Positions 1-5,387 of a DNA stretch of 8,153 nucleotides are shown in pieces. Within the stretch, counting starts at the first letter, position 1. The number at the start of each line of letters is the position of its first letter. The translations under genes and the position numbers were made by a program. The notes under the pieces are model-generated. The model saw only the letters and a list, made by a program, of their open reading frames with translations, had not been told where the DNA came from and did no database searches. This DNA comes from SIG603 sp963621245 (GTDB taxonomy: Bacteria > Bacillota > Clostridia > Oscillospirales > Acutalibacteraceae): NCBI GenBank assembly GCA_963621245.1, contig CAVFCW010000024.1:1-8153 (forward strand). The letters run 5' to 3'.

Positions 1-91
1 TCGTGGGCTCTGCCCACACCCGTTCGCTTTTTGTAAAAAGCGAAACCAAAAACTTTTATTTTTGGCTTTGTTTTCTCTATTTTTCTTTGTG
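1..91 (-). repeat. Hairpin-rich interspersed repeat, copy 1
   Basis: This copy matches 255-345 in direct orientation at 89 of 91 positions; the differences are at 11 and 88. It contains three consecutive perfect inverted repeats. The first is at 3-17, with 6-bp arms GTGGGC/GCCCAC around a 3-nt loop. The second is at 23-44, with 10-bp arms TTCGCTTTTT/AAAAAGCGAA around GT. The third is at 46-65, with 7-bp arms CCAAAAA/TTTTTGG around 6 nt. The difference at 11 falls in the loop of the first hairpin, so the stem is kept. The minus strand is given because that is the orientation relative to dnaJ. No transposase or target duplication is visible. The left edge coincides with the window start, so the unit may extend further left. 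Confidence 0.9.
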
Positions 92-254
92 CGATTAAAT
101 CGGCTTTCGCCGTCAACTACGGTCGCTGCGCTCCCTAAAAGCACTCCGTGCTTTTGGTTGACTGCTTAAGCCTTTCTTTTTTGTTCGGCACTTCGTGCCT
201 CTTTTCTTTCTCACTACCTTCATTATTAATTATTATTTATTAATTATTAATTGT
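92..254. repeat. Gene-free spacer with a cluster of mini-hairpins and an AT-rich tract
   Basis: I see no credible gene between the two repeat copies. The segment holds several very short perfect inverted repeats: CGGC/GCCG around TTTC (101-112), AAAAGCAC/GTGCTTTT around TCC (137-155) and GGCAC/GTGCC around TTC (187-199). GTCAAC (112-117) and GTTGAC (157-162) form an outer pair enclosing the middle hairpin. Positions 222-252 are almost pure A/T and contain the 12-bp direct repeat TATTAATTATTA at 224-235 and 238-249. Read on the minus strand, the loops are all purine (GAAA, GGA, GAA) and are closed by C-G pairs. Function is unknown; the segment could be part of a larger composite repeat unit. 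Confidence 0.7.
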
Positions 255-345
255 TCGTGGGCTCCGCCCACACCCGTTCGCTTTTTGTAAAAAGCGAAAC
301 CAAAAACTTTTATTTTTGGCTTTGTTTTCTCTATTTTTCTTAGTG
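255..345 (-). repeat. Hairpin-rich interspersed repeat, copy 2
   Basis: This is a direct copy of 1-91 (89 of 91 identical). Positions 260-312 are identical, in reverse complement, to the 53 bases at 8101-8153. The three inverted repeats lie at 257-271, 277-298 and 300-319. The repeat sits between the dnaJ terminator and the mini-hairpin spacer, reading away from dnaJ. It could be a REP/MITE-like non-autonomous element or a portable 3'-end element. The sequence alone does not decide between them. Confidence 0.9.
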
Positions 346-381
346 AAAAAGCGAAAGCAAAACTTTTCGCTTTGCTTCCGC
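346..381 (-). terminator. Rho-independent terminator of the hrcA-grpE-dnaK-dnaJ operon
   Basis: On the minus strand, 8 nt beyond the dnaJ stop codon, the arms GCGGAAGCAAA and TTTGCTTTCGC pair over 11 bp with one G-U wobble and a 9-nt loop. TTTTTC follows directly. Further pairing of AGAAG with the U-tract can extend the stem. Position and U-tract support an operon terminator, although the stem is only moderately GC-rich. An alternative 9-bp hairpin (AAAGCGAAA/TTTCGCTTT, 348-373) uses some of the same bases. The segment also resembles the middle of the neighbouring repeat. Confidence 0.65.
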
Positions 382-388
382 TTCTCTA

Positions 389-1546
389 TCAATCGTTAAA
401 CATATCCTTCAGCTTCGAGAAAAATCCCTTGCGCTTCTGGTAGTTCTTGTCGTCACAGCCCTCGTCAAACTTCTTGAGTATCTCTTTCTGCTGCTTCGAA
501 AGGTTCTTAGGCACCTCAATCGTTACATTGACGTACTCGTCGCCCTTTCCGTAGCCGTGCAGACTCTGAATTCCTTTTCCCTTAAGTCTGAACTTATCGT
601 TCGGCTGTGTTCCCTCGTGGACGTGGTAGCTCACCTTGCCGTCAAGCGTCGGAACTTCGACGTCGCATCCGAGTGCCGCCTGTGTGAATGTGAGCGGCAT
701 ATCGATGTAAACATCGTTTCCTCTTCTCTCGAAAAGCGGATGCGGTCTCACGCCGATTTCAACGTGAAGATCTCCGCTCGGGCCTTTATTTGCTCCCGCA
801 TTTCCCTTTCCGCTGACATTGAGTACATTTCCGTCGTCAATACCTGCCGGGATTGTAATCTCGATTGTTTTCTTATGTCTTATTCTGCCGTGGCCGTCGC
901 ACTTCTTGCACGGATGCTCGATAATTTTACCTGTGCCGTGGCAGTTGTTACATGTCTGCTGTGACTGCATAACTCCGAAAGGAGTTCTCTGCTGGATATT
1001 TATTCTGCCCGTACCGCCGCAAGTTGGACATGTCTTTGGGCTTGTGCCTTTTTCTGCGCCTGTTCCGTCGCAGTCGTCGCAAGTTTCGATAGGATTATAG
1101 CTGATAGTCTTTTTACAGCCCTTAGCTGCCTCCTCAAACGAAATTGTAACGCTTGCCTCGCAGTCCGAACCTCTTCTCGGTGCGTTTGGATTCGAGCGTC
1201 TTGATCCGCCCGAGAATCCGCCGCCGAAAAAGCTGTCGAAAATATCGTTTATATCGAATCCGCCGCCTGCGGCACCGCCCCATGCGCCCGCACCGCCGGC
1301 TCCGCCACCGAAGTTGGGGTCGACTCCGGCAAAGCCGAACTGATCGTAACGGGACTTCTTGTCGGAATCGGAGAGAACCTCATAAGCCTCGTTGACCTCT
1401 TTGAAGTGTTCCTCCGCCTCTTTGTCGCCCGGGTGCAAGTCCGGGTGATATTTCTTAGCCATCTTTCGATAGGCTTTCTTTATTTCATCGTCCGAAGCGC
1501 CCTTTTGAAGACCGAGCACCTCATAATAATCTCTTTTATCTGCCAA
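389..1546 (-). CDS. dnaJ: Chaperone protein DnaJ (Hsp40, type I)
   Basis: DnaJ is a cytoplasmic co-chaperone that binds unfolded protein, passes it to DnaK and stimulates DnaK ATP hydrolysis. The 385-residue product has the full type I layout. The J domain spans about 5-70 with the HPD motif at 34-36. A Gly/Phe-rich linker covers about 75-115. Four zinc-binding CxxCxGxG repeats start at C156, C173, C199 and C213, and a C-terminal substrate-binding region follows. The length is normal for the family. The start is TTG at 1546: it gives the expected N-terminus (ADKRDYYEVLG), and an AGGGAG ribosome binding site lies 9 nt upstream. It is the last gene of the heat-shock operon. An 83-bp gap with a strong hairpin separates it from dnaK, and no prmA follows before the repeats. 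Confidence 0.97.
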   Translation of the reverse strand: MADKRDYYEVLGLQKGASDDEIKKAYRKMAKKYHPDLHPGDKEAEEHFKEVNEAYEVLSDSDKKSRYDQFGFAGVDPNFGGGAGGAGAWGGAAGGGFDINDIFDSFFGGGFSGGSRRSNPNAPRRGSDCEASVTISFEEAAKGCKKTISYNPIETCDDCDGTGAEKGTSPKTCPTCGGTGRINIQQRTPFGVMQSQQTCNNCHGTGKIIEHPCKKCDGHGRIRHKKTIEITIPAGIDDGNVLNVSGKGNAGANKGPSGDLHVEIGVRPHPLFERRGNDVYIDMPLTFTQAALGCDVEVPTLDGKVSYHVHEGTQPNDKFRLKGKGIQSLHGYGKGDEYVNVTIEVPKNLSKQQKEILKKFDEGCDDKNYQKRKGFFSKLKDMFND

Positions 1547-1576
1547 TTGGATACACTCCCTGTAAGCTTACTTTAT

Positions 1577-1616
1577 CACAAAGGAGTGGCTGCACCGAGG
1601 GTACAGTCACTCTGTG
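1577..1616 (-). promoter_or_regulatory. Strong intercistronic stem-loop between dnaK and dnaJ
   Basis: In the minus-strand transcript GAGUGACUGUACC pairs with GGUGCAGCCACUC (1584-1612). The stem has 13 positions with one A-C mismatch and one G-U wobble, and the loop is CUC. Flanking CACA/UGUG can extend it across a 3-nt bulge. Only CUUUGUG follows, so it is not a good Rho-independent terminator. It begins 14 nt after the dnaK stop codon and lies 23 nt before the AGGGAG ribosome binding site of dnaJ. Plausible roles are partial attenuation, an RNA-processing site, or protection of the dnaK mRNA 3' end. The structure can be read from the sequence; the role is inferred. Confidence 0.6.
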
Positions 1617-1629
1617 AATACGTTTAATA

Positions 1630-3477
1630 TCAGTCGACATCCTTGAAATCAGCGTCGTAAACGTCGCCGTTGTTTGAGCCATCCTGTGTGCCCTGAGCAC
1701 CGTACGGAGGCTGCTGACCGTTCGGCTGTGCGCCGCCCTGCGGGTTAGCCTGCTGATAAAGTTTTGTGCTTACGTTGTAAAGTGCCTTCTCGAGTGCTTC
1801 CATGCCAGCCTTGAGCTCTTCTGTGCTGCCACCGTTCAATTTCTCTTTGAGGGCTGCAACTTTGGAGTTAACCTCGTTCTTGTCTTCCTCGGAGATCTTA
1901 TCAGCGTTGTCGTTAATAAGCTTCTCTGCCTGATAGCAAGCATTCTCAGCGTTGTTCTTTGTATCAACCTCTTCACGACGCTTCTTGTCTTCCTCAGCGA
2001 ACTGCTCGGCTGCCTTAACTGCGCGGTCGATGTCCTCCTTGCTCATGTTGGAAGAAGAAGAAATTGTGATGTGCTGCTCTTTGCCTGTTCCGAGGTCCTT
2101 AGCGCTTACGTTAACGATACCGTTAGCATCGATATCGAACGAAACCTCGATCTGGGGTATTCCTCTCGGAGCCGGAGCGATACCGTCGAGCTTGAAGACA
2201 CCGAGCTGCTTGTTGTCTCTTGCGAACTCTCTCTCGCCCTGAAGAACGTTAACCTCAACGCTTGTCTGTCCGTCAGCAGCTGTTGAGAAGATCTGGCTCT
2301 TCTTTGTCGGGATAGTTGTGTTTCTGTCGATGATCTTTGTCATGACGCCACCCATTGTCTCAACACCGAGTGAAAGTGGTGTAACATCGAGAAGGAGAAG
2401 TCCCTGAACCTCGCCGCCGAGAACGCCGGCCTGAATAGCTGCACCGATAGCAACGCACTCATCGGGGTTAATGCCCTTGAACGGCTCTTTGCCGATGAAG
2501 TTCTTAACAGCTTCCTGAACAGCAGGGATTCTTGAAGAACCACCAACCATGAGAACCTTGTTAATCTCGTTGATTGAAAGGCCAGAGTCGGAAAGTGCCT
2601 GACGTACGGGACCCATTGTCTTTTCAACGAGGTCAGCTGTGAGCTCGTTGAACTTAGCTCTTGTGAGAGTTAAATCAAGGTGCTTAGGACCTGTTGCGTC
2701 TGCTGTGATGAACGGGAGGTTGATGGATGCGCTTGTTGTACCTGAAAGCTCAATCTTAGCCTTCTCTGCAGCGTCTTTAAGTCTCTGCATAGCCATCTTG
2801 TCGCCGTGGAGGTCAATGCCCTCCTGAACCTTAAAGGAATCTGCGATCCAATCGATGATTCTCTGGTCGAAGTCGTCGCCGCCGAGTCTGTTGTTACCGG
2901 CTGTTGCGAGAACTTCCTGAACGCCGTCGCCCATCTCGATGATGGAAACATCGAATGTACCGCCGCCGAGGTCATAAACCATAACCTTCTGGTCGTCTTC
3001 TTTATCTACACCGTAGGAAAGAGCTGCAGCTGTCGGCTCGTTGATAATTCTCTTAACATCGAGACCTGCAATCTTACCTGCGTCCTTTGTTGCCTGACGC
3101 TGTGCGTCTGTGAAGTAAGCTGGAACTGTGATAACAGCGCTTGTTACGGGCTCGCCGATATAAGCCTCTGCGTCAGCCTTGAGCTGCTGGAGAATCATAG
3201 CGGAAATCTCCTGAGGAGTATACTGCTTGCCGTCAACCGTTACTTTATAGTTTGTGCCCATCTCTCTCTTGATTGAGGAGATTGTTCTGTCGGGGTTTGT
3301 GATAGCCTGGTTCTTTGCGATTTGACCGACTATTCTCTCGCCGTCTTTAGAGAAAGCAACAACAGAAGGAGTTGTTCTTGCGCCTCTCTGGTTTGCGATA
3401 ACTACAGGCTCGCCGCCTTCGATAACTGCTACACATGAGTTTGTTGTACCTAAATCGATACCAATTGTCTTTGCCAT
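1630..3477 (-). CDS. dnaK: Molecular chaperone DnaK (Hsp70)
   Basis: DnaK is the cytoplasmic ATP-dependent chaperone that binds and releases hydrophobic peptide segments, working with DnaJ and GrpE. The 615-residue protein is complete. The ATPase domain carries the phosphate loop IGIDLGTTNS (5-14), a lysine at 70 matching the catalytic K70 of E. coli, NEPTAAALSYG (146-156), VYDLGGGTFDVS (167-178, with T174 at the autophosphorylation position) and VGGSSRIPAV (311-320). The substrate-binding domain follows the linker at about 358-365. A helical lid comes next, then a Gln/Gly-rich tail ending DADFKDVD. The roughly 23-residue ATPase-domain insertion of Gram-negative DnaK is absent, as is usual in Firmicutes. 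The linker reads QGLLLLD rather than the common DVLLLD form. ATG at 3477 gives the standard MAKTIGIDLG start, and AAAGGA lies upstream at a rather long spacing. Confidence 0.99.
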   Translation of the reverse strand: MAKTIGIDLGTTNSCVAVIEGGEPVVIANQRGARTTPSVVAFSKDGERIVGQIAKNQAITNPDRTISSIKREMGTNYKVTVDGKQYTPQEISAMILQQLKADAEAYIGEPVTSAVITVPAYFTDAQRQATKDAGKIAGLDVKRIINEPTAAALSYGVDKEDDQKVMVYDLGGGTFDVSIIEMGDGVQEVLATAGNNRLGGDDFDQRIIDWIADSFKVQEGIDLHGDKMAMQRLKDAAEKAKIELSGTTSASINLPFITADATGPKHLDLTLTRAKFNELTADLVEKTMGPVRQALSDSGLSINEINKVLMVGGSSRIPAVQEAVKNFIGKEPFKGINPDECVAIGAAIQAGVLGGEVQGLLLLDVTPLSLGVETMGGVMTKIIDRNTTIPTKKSQIFSTAADGQTSVEVNVLQGEREFARDNKQLGVFKLDGIAPAPRGIPQIEVSFDIDANGIVNVSAKDLGTGKEQHITISSSSNMSKEDIDRAVKAAEQFAEEDKKRREEVDTKNNAENACYQAEKLINDNADKISEEDKNEVNSKVAALKEKLNGGSTEELKAGMEALEKALYNVSTKLYQQANPQGGAQPNGQQPPYGAQGTQDGSNNGDVYDADFKDVD

Positions 3478-3508
3478 AATAAGTTCATTTCCTTTCAGAA
3501 TTATTGTT

Positions 3509-3547
3509 TGATTTTTTATTACTAAAACTTAAAAGTGATTTTTTATT
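3509..3547. repeat. 12-bp direct repeat in the grpE-dnaK gap
   Basis: TGATTTTTTATT occurs at 3509-3520 and again at 3536-3547, 27 bp apart start to start, inside the 70-bp gap between grpE and dnaK. The second copy touches the grpE stop codon. On the coding (minus) strand it reads AATAAAAAATCA. The gap is very A/T-rich, so such a repeat could arise by chance or slippage. I see no convincing promoter or terminator in the gap. Confidence 0.45.
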
Positions 3548-4120
3548 TTAATTTGCAACCTGAACCATAGCGGGTCTTATAACCTTATCATTCAGCTTGT
3601 AACCCTTTTGGAAAACCGCCGCAACGCATCCCGATTCAACGTCTTCACTGTCAACCATTCCGATTGCCTGATGAAGTTCCGGATCGAAATTATCACCGAC
3701 TTCGCCGAATGGAACGATGTTAAGTTTTTCAAATGCCTGTGAGAACTGATTTGCAATCATCTCAACGCCCTTTTTGAATGACTCGAGGTCGCCGTTTTCA
3801 AGGCTTAACGCTCTGTCCATATTGTCGGCAACGGGAAGAATCGACTTCACGGTGTCGGCTACGGCGTTTCCGTAAGTTGCGAGCTTTTCCTGAGCTGTTC
3901 TCTTACGGTAGTTGTCATACTCTGCGAGAACTCTCAGATGAGAAGCCTTGTATTCGTCAAATTCTTTCTGAAGCTTTTCAAGTGCTTCCTTATCCTTTGA
4001 CTTCTTCTCTTTTTTCTCCTTTTTCTTCTCGGACTTTGCGTCCTCGGAAGTCTCTGCATCCTCGACCTTTGTTTCGGTCTCGGCTTTTGCGGCTTCCTCT
4101 TTCTTTATATCTTCAGTCAA
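3548..4120 (-). CDS. grpE: Nucleotide exchange factor GrpE
   Basis: GrpE is the dimeric nucleotide exchange factor that releases ADP from DnaK and so resets the chaperone cycle. The product has 190 residues. Residues 1-45 are highly charged, with a lysine/glutamate run around 30-45. A coiled-coil helix follows (about 45-80) with the conserved LRVLAEYDNYRKR stretch at 62-74. The C-terminal beta domain carries FDPELHQAIG (145-154) and YKLNDKVIRPAMVQVAN (174-190), which are GrpE hallmarks. The start is TTG at 4120, preceded by GGAAGGAG at 7 nt; no in-frame ATG or GTG is better placed. The gene begins 18 bp after the hrcA stop codon, which implies co-transcription with hrcA. Confidence 0.97.
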   Translation of the reverse strand: MTEDIKKEEAAKAETETKVEDAETSEDAKSEKKKEKKEKKSKDKEALEKLQKEFDEYKASHLRVLAEYDNYRKRTAQEKLATYGNAVADTVKSILPVADNMDRALSLENGDLESFKKGVEMIANQFSQAFEKLNIVPFGEVGDNFDPELHQAIGMVDSEDVESGCVAAVFQKGYKLNDKVIRPAMVQVAN

Positions 4121-4138
4121 TTTAATTCTCCTTCCGAT

Positions 4139-5167
4139 TTATATATCCTCACGTGTGAGCGCCGTAAAAATATCTCCGACTCTCTCGGAAACATATCTGA
4201 CGCACTCGTGAACGAGCGGATAATCCATTCTCATGGGGCCGACTGCGGCGATTGCTCCTGCATTAATGCCGTCTATCAGATATCGGCTCATAACTATCGA
4301 GCTTCCTCTGAATTCGGGTCTGCCGATTTCCGTTCCGACAAGTGTGCTTATCTGTCCCGGTCTGCACGTCAAAAGCAAATCGAGATCGTCGCTGCTTCCG
4401 AGCGTTTTGAGTATCGTTCTTACGGACGTCTGACTGTAATCGTCGTACATAAGCAGATTCATAAGTCCTGCGCTTACCGTCTCGGGTTTTCCCGTTTCCC
4501 TTGCCGTCTCGAGCAAAGCCATAAGCGGCGAGCTCATAAGCATTGCCATATCGCCGAAAGAAATTCCGAGCGACTGGATGAATCCGGGCGTTATCTCGGA
4601 GACCGTTTTTCCCGCAAGCTTCTCGTTGAATATTCTGAAGAATATTCTCATAATCTCGTTTGAAAGATCAAATTCACAGCGGAAAATTCTGCTTTTCATG
4701 GTTCCCGCCGAGCTCATAAGTATCAGCATTGCGGCTCTGCGGCTTATCTGCACGAACTGCACGGCTTTAATCTTTGCCGTCTGTCCGCCGGGCGAAGTTG
4801 CCGCCGAAGCGTAACCCAAAGCGCCCGCCAAAGCCTCTGTTGCTCTCTTCAGAACTTTTTCTCTGTCGTACTCCGTTACCGTCATGGTGCGGTCGATATA
4901 GTCTTTAATATCATCCGGCAGTTCCTTTTTTTCTATTCCCGAGTTGATATACTCCCGAATGCCCTGCTGGGAGGGAATCCTTCCCGCCGAAGTGTGGGGC
5001 TGTTCGAGAAGACCCAAGTTAATCAAATCTGCCATTTCGTTTCGAACGGTGGCACTTGAAAAACCTATCTCCTCAGCGATTGATTTGGAACCGACAGGCT
5101 CGCCGGAGGCACAGTAGTTTCTGATGACGGAAGCGAGAATTTTCTTTTTTCTCGGTGTAAGTTCCAT
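4139..5167 (-). CDS. hrcA: Heat-inducible transcription repressor HrcA
   Basis: HrcA represses class I heat-shock genes by binding CIRCE. In well-studied species its activity depends on the GroE chaperonin. The 342-residue protein has an N-terminal winged-helix domain (about 1-75) with the family motifs SGEPVGSKSIAEEIGFSSAT, RNEMADL and PHTSAGRIPS. A middle dimerisation/GAF-like region follows, and the C-terminus carries GAIAAVGPMRMDYPLV (304-319), a conserved HrcA block. ATG at 5167 is preceded by a near-perfect AAAGGAGG ribosome binding site 6 nt upstream. It is the first gene of the operon, directly downstream of a perfect CIRCE, so autoregulation together with grpE, dnaK and dnaJ is expected. 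Confidence 0.98.
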   Translation of the reverse strand: MELTPRKKKILASVIRNYCASGEPVGSKSIAEEIGFSSATVRNEMADLINLGLLEQPHTSAGRIPSQQGIREYINSGIEKKELPDDIKDYIDRTMTVTEYDREKVLKRATEALAGALGYASAATSPGGQTAKIKAVQFVQISRRAAMLILMSSAGTMKSRIFRCEFDLSNEIMRIFFRIFNEKLAGKTVSEITPGFIQSLGISFGDMAMLMSSPLMALLETARETGKPETVSAGLMNLLMYDDYSQTSVRTILKTLGSSDDLDLLLTCRPGQISTLVGTEIGRPEFRGSSIVMSRYLIDGINAGAIAAVGPMRMDYPLVHECVRYVSERVGDIFTALTREDI

Positions 5168-5188
5168 CCTACGCCTCCTTTGTTTATC

Positions 5189-5215
5189 TTAGCACTCTAA
5201 AAGTATGAGTGCTAA
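5189..5215 (-). promoter_or_regulatory. CIRCE operator (HrcA binding site)
   Basis: TTAGCACTC (5189-5197) and GAGTGCTAA (5207-5215) form a perfect 9-bp inverted repeat with exactly 9 bp between them. This matches the established CIRCE consensus in every arm position. It lies 21 bp upstream of the hrcA start codon, at or just after the predicted transcription start. HrcA bound here would block initiation, and the mRNA leader would carry the hairpin. Confidence 0.98.
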
Positions 5216-5221
5216 ACTGTG

Positions 5222-5255
5222 ATTATAAGATACCACTCACGGCTAAAAATGTCAA
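5222..5255 (-). promoter_or_regulatory. Predicted sigma-A promoter of the hrcA operon
   Basis: On the minus strand a consensus -35 TTGACA (5250-5255) is followed after 17 bp by TATCTT (5227-5232). A perfect TATAAT (5222-5227) lies one turn closer to the gene but 22 bp from that -35. The first pair has ideal spacing with a 4/6 match at -10. The second has the better -10 but poor spacing. Either places transcription start at or just before the CIRCE. Which -10 is used cannot be told from the sequence. Confidence 0.65.
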
Positions 5256-5340
5256 TGATTTATTTGTGAACAATTTTTAAATTATGAATTTGACCTTTAT
5301 TGACTAAATTAAAAATCGCAGTATTATTTTCTAAATACAC

Positions 5341-5371
5341 AATAAACAGAAAAGGGCGGTAAAAACCGCCC
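5341..5371 (-). terminator. Rho-independent terminator of the MATE transporter gene
   Basis: On the minus strand GGGCGGT and ACCGCCC form a perfect 7-bp GC-rich stem with a TTTT loop (5354-5371), followed by TTTTCTGTTTATT. It lies 16 bp beyond the transporter stop codon. It should insulate the heat-shock operon from transporter transcription, since both run on the same strand. Confidence 0.9.
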
Positions 5372-5387
5372 AAGTGCTAAATTCAAT

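Noticed and set aside
1..345. CRISPR array
   Set aside because: The repeat unit is 91 bp with a 163-bp spacer and only two direct copies. There are no regular short spacers and no cas genes.
557..1100. Plus-strand open frames of 135 and 93 residues inside dnaJ
   Set aside because: They are shadows of the dnaJ zinc-finger and C-terminal coding region, cysteine-rich only because they are antisense to it, with no independent support.
2806..3276. 156-residue open frame on the plus strand inside dnaK
   Set aside because: It is antisense to a highly conserved dnaK coding region. Long antisense frames in hsp70 genes arise from codon bias, and I see no ribosome binding site or recognisable domain.
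4208..4663. 151-residue plus-strand frame inside hrcA
   Set aside because: It is antisense to conserved HrcA C-terminal motifs and has no family resemblance.
5371..5379. Second CIRCE half-site (minus strand TTAGCACTT) upstream of hrcA
   Set aside because: Only one arm is present and it has a mismatch. It lies between the MATE stop codon and its terminator, far from the promoter.
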